37,296 nucleotides of DNA from Microbacterium sp. MYb62 (GCF_002979475.1 NZ_PCOY01000029.1:1-37296); one strand, 5' to 3'; counted from the first letter of the stretch, positions 7,771-16,315 are shown. Numbers and translations: made by a program. The notes: generated by a model from the letters alone, not told the origin.

Positions 7771-9162
7771 GTGTCACCCACCGAACACGGCCCCGCGACG
7801 CGGGCCAACGTCACCGTCGCGAAGGATCTGCTGTCGTCCCCGCACCTGGCGAGCGGCATCAAGAAGGCCACCTTCCGGCTGATGCCGATGCTGATCATCC
7901 TGTACTTCGTCGCGTTCCTCGATCGCACGAACGTCGGCTTCGCGGAGGCCGCACTGGAGGTGGATCGCGGCATCACCGCCGGTGCGTACGCGCTCGGCGC
8001 CGGCATCTTCTTCATCGGCTACGCCCTGTTCGAGATCCCCTCGAATCTGCTGCTCGACAAGTTCGGCGCGCGCTTCTGGCTCGCGCGCATCGCGATCACC
8101 TGGGGCATCGTCGCGACGGCGTTCGCGTTCGTCAACGGCGAGCCGATGTTCATCCTCCTGCGCTTCCTCCTCGGTGTCACCGAGGCCGGGCTGTTCCCGG
8201 GTGTGATCATGTTCCTCTCGCAGTGGTTCCCGAACAAGCGCCGCGTGCAGATGTTCGCGCTGTTCTACCTCGCCCAGCCGTTCTCGCAGATGCTGGGTGC
8301 CCCTCTCTCGGGCGGTCTGATCAGCTTCGGCGACCAGTTCACCCCGTGGGCGGGCTGGCAGGTGATGTTCTTCGTCGAAGGCATGCTCGCCGTCGTCGCC
8401 GGCATCGCCGCGTTCTACTTCCTCGTCGACTCGCCGCAGAAGGCGAAGTTCCTCGACGACGACGAGAAGGCCGCGCTGAAGGCGGTCATGGAGCACGAGG
8501 ACTCGGTCAAGGAGCAGGATGGCCCCCGCGGCATCGGCGCCGCCCTGATCAACTGGAAGGTCTGGTACTTCACGGTCATCTACTTCTGCCTGCAGATCGC
8601 CGTCTACGGCACGACGTTCTACCTGCCGCAGCAGGTGTCGAGCCTGATCGGGGAGTCCGTCGGCTGGCAGGTCGGTCTCATCTCGGCCATCCCGTGGGCG
8701 TTCGGCCTGTTCGCCTGCTACTACGTGGGCAAGTACGCCACCACGGTGCGGCGCCGCCGCACCTGGGGTGCGCTGTTCTTCCTGATCACCGGACTCGCGA
8801 TCCTCACCTCGGCCTGGGCCGGGGCGAACGGCCAGGGCCTGCTCGGCATCGCCGCGATCACGGTCGCGGTGGCGGCCTTCCTGTCGACCGGGCCGATCAC
8901 CTGGTCGTTCCCGACGTCGTTCCTCACGGGAGCTGCCGCCGCGGCGGGCATCGGTCTGATCAACTCGCTCGGAAACCTCGGCGGATTCGTCGCTCCGATC
9001 ATGCGCAACGGCGTCAACGAGTCGATCCCGACCGACAGCGGCGCATGGGGAGTGGTGTCGCTCGGCGTGTTCGCCTTCCTCGGAGCGATCCTCATGTGGG
9101 CGACGAAGTTCTTCAGCGCGAAGGCCGACGCCCTCCTGGTCTCGGAGACGCCGGGGCACTGA
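7771..9162 (+). CDS. MFS transporter, anion:cation symporter (ACS) family
   Basis: 463 residues with about 12 membrane helices. Features of the ACS family, which imports organic anions such as tartrate, galactonate and phthalate, are clear: YFVAFLDRTNVGFA in helix 1, GYALFEIPSNLLLDKFGARF across helix 2 and the first loop, and LLGVTEAGLFPG in helix 4. A hydrophilic loop of about 30 residues rich in Asp/Glu/Lys (near 225-255) separates the two halves. This is probably the uptake system of the regulon, and its family argues that the imported compound is a carboxylate rather than a neutral polyol. The start is GTG at 7771 behind AAAGGAG. It is followed by a hairpin at 9168-9198. Confidence 0.85.
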   Translation: MSPTEHGPATRANVTVAKDLLSSPHLASGIKKATFRLMPMLIILYFVAFLDRTNVGFAEAALEVDRGITAGAYALGAGIFFIGYALFEIPSNLLLDKFGARFWLARIAITWGIVATAFAFVNGEPMFILLRFLLGVTEAGLFPGVIMFLSQWFPNKRRVQMFALFYLAQPFSQMLGAPLSGGLISFGDQFTPWAGWQVMFFVEGMLAVVAGIAAFYFLVDSPQKAKFLDDDEKAALKAVMEHEDSVKEQDGPRGIGAALINWKVWYFTVIYFCLQIAVYGTTFYLPQQVSSLIGESVGWQVGLISAIPWAFGLFACYYVGKYATTVRRRRTWGALFFLITGLAILTSAWAGANGQGLLGIAAITVAVAAFLSTGPITWSFPTSFLTGAAAAAGIGLINSLGNLGGFVAPIMRNGVNESIPTDSGAWGVVSLGVFAFLGAILMWATKFFSAKADALLVSETPGH

Positions 9163-9167
9163 CGCGG

Positions 9168-9198
9168 AAGGGCGTGCGCCTCACGGGTGCACGCCCTT
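9168..9198 (+). terminator. Terminator or attenuator after the permease gene
   Basis: Perfect 10-bp stem AAGGGCGTGC / GCACGCCCTT with an 11-nt loop, starting 5 bp after the permease stop, followed by only a short T run. It may end or reduce transcription before the last two genes (9248-11361). Confidence 0.55.
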
Positions 9199-9247
9199 TC
9201 ATCGTCGTGAGATCTGACGGGTCGGCAGGCCCGACGAAGGAGAAGTC

Positions 9248-10123
9248 ATGGTGCGATCCACGATCGCCTTCATCGGCCTCGGCGCCATCGGGCTCCCGAT
9301 GGCCGAGAGCATCGCGAGGGCCGGTTTCGACGTGATCGGCGTCGAGCCGTCCGAGGCTGGGCGCACCCGTGCCGCCGCTGCAGGCCTGCGCACGACGGCG
9401 ACCACGGAGGGGATCGGCGACGCCGGGATCCTGGTCGTGATGGTGGCGACCGCCGGGCAGCTCGCCGTCGTCGTGGATTCGGCGCTCGAGGCCGGTGTCG
9501 GACGCGACGCCCACTGGGTGATCATGTCGACCGTCGGTCCCGACGCGATCCGCCTGCACGCCGCCCGGATCGTCGCCGCAGGCGGCGCGGTGGTGGACGC
9601 GCCGGTGAGCGGGGGTGTCGCGCGAGCGTCGCGGGGCGACCTCGCCCTGTTCGTCTCCGGGATGCCGGACGCCGTCGCCGCGGTCGAGCCGGTGCTGCGA
9701 GCGATGGGAGAGCCGCGGATCGTCGGCGACTCGGTCGGCGACGGTCAGTCGGTGAAGGTCGTGAACCAGCACCTGTGCGCCGTGCACATCGCGGCCGCGG
9801 CCGAGGCGCTCGCACTCGCGGAGTCCTTGGGGCTCGACGCGGAGTTCGTCCTCGACGTGGTGGGCGCAGGGGCGGCGGCTTCGTTCATGCTGGGGGATCG
9901 GGGCCCGCGCATGCTGCAGAGTCCGGAGGTGCCCGTGCTCAGCCAGATCGGCATCTTCGTGAAAGACACCGGGTTGGTCGCCGATGCCGCGTCCGCGGCG
10001 TCGGCGGACGTCCCCGTGCTCGCCGCCGCACGCGAGCGGTTCCTTCGTGCGGATGCCGCGGGGCTGCGCACGAGTGACGACTCGAGCGTGATCGAGACCT
10101 ACCGCAGGGAGAATGCGTCATGA
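9248..10123 (+). CDS. NAD-dependent beta-hydroxyacid dehydrogenase (LtnD-like)
   Basis: 291 residues of the 3-hydroxyisobutyrate dehydrogenase family. The Rossmann motif is FIGLGAIGLPMA (8-19), and Glu33 after beta-2 suggests NAD. The substrate-binding DAPVSGG lies at 117-123, catalytic Lys170 and Asn173 are in GDGQSVKVVNQ, and the C-terminal FVKDTGLV motif matches the family's KDLxL. Directly paired with a DUF1537 kinase it resembles L-threonate 2-dehydrogenase (LtnD), which oxidises a tetronate at C2; the same pairing is known for other acid sugars. It ends four bases into the kinase gene (ATGA overlap), so the two are surely co-translated. The ribosome binding site is GAAGGAGAAG before the ATG. 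Confidence 0.8.
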   Translation: MVRSTIAFIGLGAIGLPMAESIARAGFDVIGVEPSEAGRTRAAAAGLRTTATTEGIGDAGILVVMVATAGQLAVVVDSALEAGVGRDAHWVIMSTVGPDAIRLHAARIVAAGGAVVDAPVSGGVARASRGDLALFVSGMPDAVAAVEPVLRAMGEPRIVGDSVGDGQSVKVVNQHLCAVHIAAAAEALALAESLGLDAEFVLDVVGAGAAASFMLGDRGPRMLQSPEVPVLSQIGIFVKDTGLVADAASAASADVPVLAAARERFLRADAAGLRTSDDSSVIETYRRENAS

Positions 10124-11361
10124 AGACGGTCGTGCTCGACGACGATCCCACCGGCACGCAGTCGGCATCCGGCGCCACCGTGCTCCTGGAGTACGACACG
10201 GCGCTGATCCGTGAGGTCCTCCGCACCGCCGACAGCGTCTACGTCCAGACGAACTCCCGGGCCATCGCCGAGGATGCGGCGATCGCCCTGGTCTCCGACA
10301 TCCGCGATGCCGCCCGTCGTGCGGCCGCCGAACTGGGGGAGGAGCTGCAGTTCGTCCTGCGGGGCGACTCGACGCTGCGTGGTCACGTGTTCGCCGAGAC
10401 GGAGCAGTTCGTCGAGCAGGACTCCGTGATCGTCTTCAACCCGGCCTTCCCCGACGGTGGCCGGACGACCGTCGACGGCGTCCACCTGGTCCGCATCGGC
10501 GACCGTGAGTCGCCCGCGCACGAGACCGAGTATGCGGACGATCCCGTCTTCCCCTTCGTCTCCGGCGTGCTCGCCGAGTACGTGGCCGAGAAGTCGGGAC
10601 GCGCCACCGTCGGCGTCGGTCTCGCCGCGGTCAGGGGCGGAGGGATCGCCTCGGTGATCGCGACGGCTCCCGCCGGGAGCGTCGTGCTGCCGGATGCGCA
10701 GACGAACGACGACATCCGCCTCATCGCGGAGGCGATCAGGGTCGTCCGGCGTGCGGGCCGCTCGGTCGTCGTGCGCAGCGCCTCGCCGTTGGCCGCTGCC
10801 CTCGCCGACGTGCAGAGCCCGGCGCTCCTCCCGCATCCACTCCTGGCGGCACCGCGTCCGACGATCCTCGTCTGCGGTTCGCACACGGCAGGGGCGACGG
10901 CCCAGCTCGAGGCCGTCGAAGCCCTGCACGGTCCCGCGATCGTCATCCCGACGGAGGACGCCTTCGTCGATCCCGTCGCCGCAGGACTCGAGGCGGCCCG
11001 GCAGGCGCGCGAGCGGCTGGCCGCCGGCGGACTGGCCGTGGTGTGCTCCGAGCGGCACCGCCGCGCGGCACACAGCACCCTGCGTCATGGTGATCTGGTG
11101 ATGCAGGCCCTCACGGTCGCCGTGCGGGCGCTCTCGCCCGAGGTCGAGGTCGTGATCGCGAAGGGCGGCATCACCTCCGCCGAACTCGCACGCCGGGGTG
11201 TGGGCGCGACGCGCGCCGTCGTGCGCGGTCAGGTGATCGCCGGGGTGTCGGTCTGGGACCTGCGCTCCGCCGAGGGCGCGCCGGTGCTCTATGTGGTCGT
11301 GCCCGGCAACGTCGGGGAGACCTCGGCGCTCACCGAGGTCCTCGAGGCGCTCGGGCGCTGA
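10120..11361 (+). CDS. Four-carbon acid sugar kinase family protein (DUF1537)
   Basis: 413 residues with both halves of the family. The N-terminal sugar-binding domain starts VVLDDDPTGTQ (4-14) and has RGDSTLRGH at 81-89. The C-terminal nucleotide domain (about 250-413) has CGSHT near 252 and KGGITS near 348. The DUF1537 family phosphorylates acid sugars such as 3-oxo-tetronate, D-threonate and 3-oxo-isoapionate. The DDDPTGTQ form of the first motif differs from the ADDFTGA form of classical OtnK proteins, so a different acid may be used. No class II aldolase-type decarboxylase (OtnC) and no PdxA2 lies beside it, so the fate of the product is open. It is the last gene of the regulon and faces threonine aldolase. 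Confidence 0.8.
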   Translation: MKTVVLDDDPTGTQSASGATVLLEYDTALIREVLRTADSVYVQTNSRAIAEDAAIALVSDIRDAARRAAAELGEELQFVLRGDSTLRGHVFAETEQFVEQDSVIVFNPAFPDGGRTTVDGVHLVRIGDRESPAHETEYADDPVFPFVSGVLAEYVAEKSGRATVGVGLAAVRGGGIASVIATAPAGSVVLPDAQTNDDIRLIAEAIRVVRRAGRSVVVRSASPLAAALADVQSPALLPHPLLAAPRPTILVCGSHTAGATAQLEAVEALHGPAIVIPTEDAFVDPVAAGLEAARQARERLAAGGLAVVCSERHRRAAHSTLRHGDLVMQALTVAVRALSPEVEVVIAKGGITSAELARRGVGATRAVVRGQVIAGVSVWDLRSAEGAPVLYVVVPGNVGETSALTEVLEALGR

Positions 11362-11368
11362 TCCCGAG
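11350..11368. terminator. Weak hairpin between convergent genes
   Basis: CTCGGG / CCCGAG with a 7-nt loop overlapping the kinase stop. The space to the convergent threonine aldolase gene is only 21 bp, so this is the only candidate end signal here. Confidence 0.25.
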
Positions 11369-11382
11369 GCTCACGTGCGCGG

Positions 11383-12450
11383 TCAGGCCGTGGTGAGGCG
11401 CGCGAGCTCGGCGACGAAGGCGTCGACGTCGGCCTGTTCGGTGTCGAAGCCGCACATCCAGCGCACTTCCTTGCGTGCGGCATCCCAGTCGTAGAAGCGG
11501 AACGAGTCGCGGAGCTGGTCGGCGACGCCATCCGGGAGCGTGGCGAAGACGCCGTTCGACTGCGTCGGCTGGGTGAAGCCGACACCCTGGATCGACCCGT
11601 CGGCGATGCCGGTCTCGATCTCGGACCGCAGGCGTGCGGCCATGGCGTTCGCGTGCTGCGCGTTGCGCAGCCACAGGTCGCCCTCCAGCAACGCGATCAG
11701 CTGCGCCGAGACGAAGCGCATCTTCGACGACAACTGCATGTTGAACTTGCGGATGTACTTCAGGCCGTCGGCGGCGCCGGGGGTCAGCACGACGATGGCC
11801 TCGCCGAGCATCGCGCCGTTCTTGGTGCCGCCGAACGTGAGCACATCGACGCCGGCGTCACGGGTGAAGGCGCGCAGCGGCAGGTCGAGGGCGGCGGCGG
11901 CGTTCGACAGGCGGGCGCCGTCGAGGTGCAGCTTCATGCCGCGCTCGTGCACGTGGTCGGCGATCGTGCGGATCTCCTCCGCCGTGTACAGCGTGCCGAG
12001 CTCGGTGGTCTGGGTGATCGAGACGACCAGCGGCTGTGCGCGGTGCTCGTCGCCCCAACCCCACGCCTCGCGGTCGATCAGCTCGGGGGTGAGCTTGCCG
12101 TCGTCGGTGGGGACCGTGAGCAGCTTGAAGCCGCCGATCTTCTCGGGGGCTGCCGCCTCGTCGACGTTGATGTGCGCGGTGGATGCCGCGATCACCGCAC
12201 CCCAGCGCGGCAGCATCGACTGCAGGCCGGTCACGTTCGCGCCGGTGCCGTTGAACACCGGGAACGCCTCCACGCCCTCGCCGAAGTGGGCCTGGAAGAC
12301 CTCCTGCAGGCGGGCGGTGTACGCGTCCTCGCCGTAGGCGCTCTGGTGGCCCCCGTTCGCCGCGACGATCGCCGCGAGGATGTCGGGGTGGATACCGGAG
12401 TAGTTGTCACTGGCGAAGCCCCGGACCGCGGGGTCATGCTGAATGCTCAC
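11383..12450 (-). CDS. ltaE: Low-specificity L-threonine aldolase
   Basis: 355 residues, a fold-type I PLP enzyme that cleaves L-threonine or L-allo-threonine to glycine and acetaldehyde in the cytoplasm. Visible active-site features are SDNYSGIHP near 14-22, the stacking His93 (TAHIN), Asp177 in HLDGAR, and Lys210 in FGGTKNG, which binds PLP. The start codon follows a strong GGGGAGGTG. It is convergent with the DUF1537 kinase and divergent from the MFS gene at 12505, with a likely -10 box TAGGCT at 12457-12462 on the minus strand. It is probably independent of the sugar regulon. Confidence 0.9.
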   Translation of the reverse strand: MSIQHDPAVRGFASDNYSGIHPDILAAIVAANGGHQSAYGEDAYTARLQEVFQAHFGEGVEAFPVFNGTGANVTGLQSMLPRWGAVIAASTAHINVDEAAAPEKIGGFKLLTVPTDDGKLTPELIDREAWGWGDEHRAQPLVVSITQTTELGTLYTAEEIRTIADHVHERGMKLHLDGARLSNAAAALDLPLRAFTRDAGVDVLTFGGTKNGAMLGEAIVVLTPGAADGLKYIRKFNMQLSSKMRFVSAQLIALLEGDLWLRNAQHANAMAARLRSEIETGIADGSIQGVGFTQPTQSNGVFATLPDGVADQLRDSFRFYDWDAARKEVRWMCGFDTEQADVDAFVAELARLTTA

Positions 12451-12504
12451 CTCCCCAGCCTAATTGTCCGATCGTCCCTCCTCGGCCGGAGAGTGGGGTT
12501 CCGG

Positions 12505-13998
12505 ATGTCGGATGCCCGCCCTACCCTCGATGGCATGGAGCGCACCGCAGCCACGAGAGCCTTCGCGAACGTCCTCGTCAACACGCTCATCGCGAATGTG
12601 ACGACGAGCTTCCTCTGGTTCGCGCTCACGTTCTGGGTGTACATCGAGACGCAGTCGGTGCTCGCGACGGGAATCATCGGCGGGGCCTACATGCTGTTCG
12701 TCGCGTTCTTCGCGATGGCGTTCGGCACGATCGTCGACCGCAATCGCAAGCACACCGTCATGGTGATCTCGAGCGTCATCTCCGCTGTCGCGTTCCTGGT
12801 CGCCGGACTGCTCTACCTCTGGCAGCCCGAGGCGGCACTGCTCGATCTGGGCGGACCCTGGTTCTGGCTGTTCTCGGGCATCATCCTGTTCGGCGGTGTG
12901 ATCGAGCAGCTGCGCAACATCGCGCTGTCCACGACCGTCACGCTGCTCATCCCCGAAGAGAAGCGTGCGAACGCCAACGGCCTGGTCGGCACCGTGCAGG
13001 GCATCGCGTTCCTGGTCACGAGCGTGTTCTCGGGGCTCTCGATCGGATTCCTCGGGATGGGCTGGACCCTCGCGATCGCGATCGCGGCCATGGCGCTCAC
13101 ATTCGTGCACCTACTGTTCGTGCGCATCCCCGAGGGGACACCCGAACCCGACCCGGACGCGTCCAGCGCGCTCGACTTCCGCGGCAGCGTGCAGGCGATC
13201 CGGCTCGCCCCCGGCCTCTTCGCCCTGATCATCTTCTCCACGTTCAACAACCTCATCGGCGGCGTCTACATGGCGCTCATGGACCCCTACGGGCTGACGC
13301 TCTTCGACGCGCAGACCTGGGGCTTCGCGCTGGCGTTCGCGTCGACGGGCTTCCTGATCGGCGGCGGACTCGTCGCCAAGTTCGGCCTCGGCCCCCGACC
13401 GATGCGCACGATGCTGCTCGTGGTCATCGCGATGGGGCTGCTCGGGTCGGTGTTCATGCTGCGGGAGTGGTGGCCGCTGTACGTGATCGGCATGTGGGCC
13501 TACATGGCTCTCGTGCCTCCGGTCGAGGCCGCGGAGCAGACCGTGATCCAGAAGGTCGTTCCGTTCGAGCGGCAGGGCCGCGTGTTCGGTGTGGCCGCGG
13601 CGATGGAGGCGGCGGCGGCACCGATCACCGCGTTCATGATCGCTCCGATCGCCGAGTTCCTGATCATCCCGTACATGAACACCGCCGAGGGGCAGCGGCA
13701 GTGGGGGTGGCTGCTCGGCGAGGGCGAGGCACGCGGCATCGCCCTCATCTGCCTGTTCGCCGGACTGATCATGGTCGTGGCTGCGACGCTGGCGTTCTTC
13801 ACCCGCTCCTACCGCAAGCTGACCGAGCTCTACGCCGAGGCGCCGGAGCAGGAGATCGACCACGGTGAGGAGGGCGCGCAGGCCTCCGGCGGATCGGCCG
13901 ACGCCGGTGCAGACCACGAGCGCCCCGCGGGCGTCGCCGAGACCCGGCATGCGGACGCTCCGCCCGTCGTGCCGGGGATGCCTCCCGAATCCCGCTGA
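12505..13998 (+). CDS. MFS transporter, probable exporter
   Basis: 497 residues with about 12 membrane helices. The layout (DRNRKHTVMV after helix 2, a central loop with acidic residues near 210-225, and no sugar or acid symporter motif) resembles actinobacterial MFS drug exporters. The final 60 or so residues are a hydrophilic, Glu/Ala/Pro-rich cytoplasmic tail (from about 437) that is unlikely to be structured. I chose the ATG at 12505 because GGAGAG lies about 10 bases upstream; the next in-frame ATG at 12535 has none. It is divergent from ltaE. The substrate is unknown. Confidence 0.75.
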   Translation: MSDARPTLDGMERTAATRAFANVLVNTLIANVTTSFLWFALTFWVYIETQSVLATGIIGGAYMLFVAFFAMAFGTIVDRNRKHTVMVISSVISAVAFLVAGLLYLWQPEAALLDLGGPWFWLFSGIILFGGVIEQLRNIALSTTVTLLIPEEKRANANGLVGTVQGIAFLVTSVFSGLSIGFLGMGWTLAIAIAAMALTFVHLLFVRIPEGTPEPDPDASSALDFRGSVQAIRLAPGLFALIIFSTFNNLIGGVYMALMDPYGLTLFDAQTWGFALAFASTGFLIGGGLVAKFGLGPRPMRTMLLVVIAMGLLGSVFMLREWWPLYVIGMWAYMALVPPVEAAEQTVIQKVVPFERQGRVFGVAAAMEAAAAPITAFMIAPIAEFLIIPYMNTAEGQRQWGWLLGEGEARGIALICLFAGLIMVVAATLAFFTRSYRKLTELYAEAPEQEIDHGEEGAQASGGSADAGADHERPAGVAETRHADAPPVVPGMPPESR

Positions 13999-14033
13999 CG
14001 CGGTCGGTGATCACACAGGCCCGCCCCGGGGGA

Positions 14034-14693
14034 TCAGCCCAGGTCGAACACGTGATCGTTGAGTGCGGAGGCATCGTCGTCCCACAACGCCACGATCCGT
14101 GCGGCCAGGACTTCGGGATCGAGCGCCTTGGCGCGGAGCACGACGGATGCTGCGCGCAGGGGCTCTCCGGCTTCACGTGCGGCCTTGGCGTACCCCTGGG
14201 CGACGGCTCTGGTCCAGGCCTCACTCGCAGCTTTGACCGCGGCATAGTTCGCCCCTCCCGTGAGGGGGCGCGCGACGGCGGTCGATGAGACGATCGCGAA
14301 GCGTCCCGCGTCGGAAATGCGCAATGCGTCGTCGAACGCTCGGCTCGTGGCACGCACGGCTTCGAGAGCGGGCAGCAGCGCGGCGAAGTCCGCGTCGGAC
14401 TGTCCGGCCAGGCCTCCGCCTCCGCGCCAGCCGCCGACCAACGGCACCACCGCGTCCACGGGACCGAGGCGTGAGGCCAGGGCGGTCATCTCGTCGAGCG
14501 AGGTCGCATCGGCGAGTTCGACCTGAGCTCCGGCGCCGGCGAGCTCCTGCAGACGCGCGTTCGAGCGCCCCGTGGCGATGACCCGGGCGTTCGCGGCGAC
14601 CAGTGCCCGCGTCACGGCGAGGCCGGCGGCGCTGGTCGCTCCGGCGAGGACGACGGTGCGCCCAGAAGCATGCGAGGGGGTGTGTTCAGCCAT
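14034..14693 (-). CDS. SDR-family oxidoreductase
   Basis: 219 residues. The cofactor motif AGATSAAG sits near residues 17-24 and the second strand ends in TGRSN, where Arg favours NADP. PLVGGW replaces the usual NNAG, and the catalytic region has SSTAVA followed by YAAVK, so Tyr and Lys are present. The C-terminus is shorter than in classical SDRs. The product is a probable reductase of unknown substrate. The ATG complementary to 14691-14693 follows GGAAGAG; longer in-frame starts run through the strong hairpin at 14723-14771 and are unlikely. It is convergent with the MFS gene. Confidence 0.75.
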   Translation of the reverse strand: MAEHTPSHASGRTVVLAGATSAAGLAVTRALVAANARVIATGRSNARLQELAGAGAQVELADATSLDEMTALASRLGPVDAVVPLVGGWRGGGGLAGQSDADFAALLPALEAVRATSRAFDDALRISDAGRFAIVSSTAVARPLTGGANYAAVKAASEAWTRAVAQGYAKAAREAGEPLRAASVVLRAKALDPEVLAARIVALWDDDASALNDHVFDLG

Positions 14694-14722
14694 GTCGTCC
14701 ACTCTTCCGGATCGGAGGGCTT

Positions 14723-14771
14723 CTGCGGCCGGAACCTGCGGAGAGATCCGCAGAACAGGTTCCGGCCGCAG
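14723..14771. terminator. Strong hairpin downstream of the DUF6421 gene
   Basis: Perfect 16-bp stem (arms 14723-14738 and 14756-14771, starting CTGCGGCC) with a nested CGGA-GAGA-TCCG hairpin in the loop. It lies between the DUF6421 stop and the SDR start, both on the minus strand, and most likely ends the DUF6421 transcript. Confidence 0.7.
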
Positions 14772-14799
14772 TGCAGTGCGCCCCAGCGTCACACTCGGA

Positions 14800-14818
14800 A
14801 CGCGCGCGGCGCGCGCGT
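14800..14818. terminator. GC hairpin at the DUF6421 stop
   Basis: ACGCGCGC-GGC-GCGCGCGT, 8-bp arms with a 3-nt loop, five bases after the stop. It probably acts with the larger hairpin just downstream. Confidence 0.4.
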
Positions 14819-14823
14819 GGTGA

Positions 14824-16263
14824 TCAGTCGTCGGTGCCGCGGATGCCCACGGTCGACTCGATGACCGGCTTCATCTTCTTGTCGAGGGTCTCGAAGAACA
14901 TCGACAGCGGGAACTCGTCGTCCATCACGGCATCCGTGTAGCCCTTGGGCGCGCCGGCGAGGATCTCGTCGGACAGGCCGCGGGCCCACTGCGATGCCGG
15001 GTGCGGGGTGAGGGTGCCGCGGACGAGCTCGTAGGCTGCGAGCCAGTGCGCGACCTTGGGACGGTCGATCGAGTGCCAGTACAGATCATCGATCGCATCT
15101 CCCAGAGCCACCACGGCATCCGGTACGGTGTCCCAGTCGAACGCGAGCGCGGTGTCGGTCCAGTGCAGCACGCCGCGCTGGTGCAGCCAGGCGAACAGCA
15201 GCTGTCCGCCGACCGCGTCGTAGTTGCGCGTGCGGGTGCCCGTGATCGAGAAGCGGAAGATGCGGTCGAAGATCACCGCGTACTGCACGAGGTGCGCGTA
15301 GTCGTGCATCTCCTGCTCGGTCTCGGTGAGGTCCTCGCCGGCGTCGATACGCGCCGCGAGGGCGCGCTCGATCTTCACCGACTCGCGGAACGCCGTCATG
15401 TCGCAGCGCATCTCCTCCAGCGAGTAGAGGAAGAACGGCATCCGCTGCTTGATCATGAACGGGTCGAACGGCAGATCGCCGCGCATGTGTGTGCGGTCGT
15501 GGATGATGTCCCACATCACGAACGTCTTCTCGGCCACCTGCTGGTCGTCGAGCATGGCGGCGGCGCGCTCCGGCAGGTCGAGGTTGGTGATCGCGGCCGC
15601 GGCGCGGGTGACGCGACGGTAGCGGGCCGCCTCGCGGTCCTGGAAGATCGCGCCCCAGGTGAAGGTCGGGATCTCGCGCATCGCGACGGTCTCGGGGAAC
15701 AGCACGGCCGAGTTCGTGTCGTAGCCGGGCGTGAAGTCGACCAGGCGCAGCGAGACGAACAGCTTGTTGCCGTAGTCGCCCGCTTCGAGTGCCGCGATGA
15801 ACTCCGGCCAGATCGTCTCGACGATGAGCGCCTCGACGAGACGGTCGCTCGAGCCGTTCTGCGTGTACATCGGGAAGACCACGAGGTGGCGGATGCCGTC
15901 GACACGGTGCTGCTGCGGCTGGAAGGCCACGAGAGAGTCGAGGAAGTCCGGCACACCGAAGTCCTCGGACACCCAGCGGTCGAAGTCGACGACGGATGCG
16001 GCGAGGTACTCGGCGTCGTGCGGGAAGGCGGGGGCGAGCGCACGGATCGACGCGGTGATCGCACCGACGAGCTCACGAGCCGCGGCGTGGTGTGCGGCAT
16101 CCGGGATCGAGCCGTCCTTGATCTGCATCTCGCGGATCGCGATCGCGGCACCCTTGAGCTGCGCCCAGGCGGCGGACTGCTCGGCGGTCGACGCGTCCTC
16201 GACGACCTCGGGTTCGCCGACGATGGCCTGGACAGCGGAACTGTTGGCGGAAAGAAGGGACAT
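14824..16263 (-). CDS. DUF6421 family protein
   Basis: 479 residues, soluble, no signal peptide. It belongs to an actinobacterial family of unknown function. The best conserved-looking segment is IIHDRTHMRGDLPFDPFMIKQ near 253-273, followed by LEEMRCD near 282-288. His255 and His259 plus Glu283/284 would be a natural metal site, so a metal-dependent enzyme is possible; this is inference only. The ATG follows GGAGGT. It is divergent from an Lrp/AsnC regulator with a 72-bp shared control region that holds an inverted repeat, which suggests regulation by amino acids or a related effector. Confidence 0.8.
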   Translation of the reverse strand: MSLLSANSSAVQAIVGEPEVVEDASTAEQSAAWAQLKGAAIAIREMQIKDGSIPDAAHHAAARELVGAITASIRALAPAFPHDAEYLAASVVDFDRWVSEDFGVPDFLDSLVAFQPQQHRVDGIRHLVVFPMYTQNGSSDRLVEALIVETIWPEFIAALEAGDYGNKLFVSLRLVDFTPGYDTNSAVLFPETVAMREIPTFTWGAIFQDREAARYRRVTRAAAAITNLDLPERAAAMLDDQQVAEKTFVMWDIIHDRTHMRGDLPFDPFMIKQRMPFFLYSLEEMRCDMTAFRESVKIERALAARIDAGEDLTETEQEMHDYAHLVQYAVIFDRIFRFSITGTRTRNYDAVGGQLLFAWLHQRGVLHWTDTALAFDWDTVPDAVVALGDAIDDLYWHSIDRPKVAHWLAAYELVRGTLTPHPASQWARGLSDEILAGAPKGYTDAVMDDEFPLSMFFETLDKKMKPVIESTVGIRGTDD

Positions 16264-16294
16264 CGGGACCTCCGATCGGAGTTTTTGACGGAAA

Positions 16295-16315
16295 GATTCC
16301 TGCATAAACGGAATC
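16295..16315. promoter_or_regulatory. Inverted repeat between DUF6421 and Lrp-type genes
   Basis: GATTCC-TGCATAAAC-GGAATC, perfect 6-bp arms around an AT-rich 9-bp centre. It is the only clear dyad in the divergent promoter region and is the likely binding site of the Lrp/AsnC protein encoded at 16336. Confidence 0.55.

Noticed and set aside
7774..9159. 461-codon minus-strand frame across the MFS permease
   Set aside because: The translation is almost only charged residues (Arg, Asp, Glu, Gly) and the plus strand encodes an unmistakable transporter.
11653..12504. Extension of the plus-strand MFS frame upstream to 11653
   Set aside because: It runs antisense through threonine aldolase and has no transporter or domain features; the start at 12505 has a ribosome binding site.
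14824..14990. CG-rich alternating sequence at the DUF6421 3' end as a possible Z-DNA or CRISPR-like repeat
   Set aside because: It is a single short GC hairpin (14800-14818) beside a terminator; there is no repeat-spacer structure anywhere in the window.
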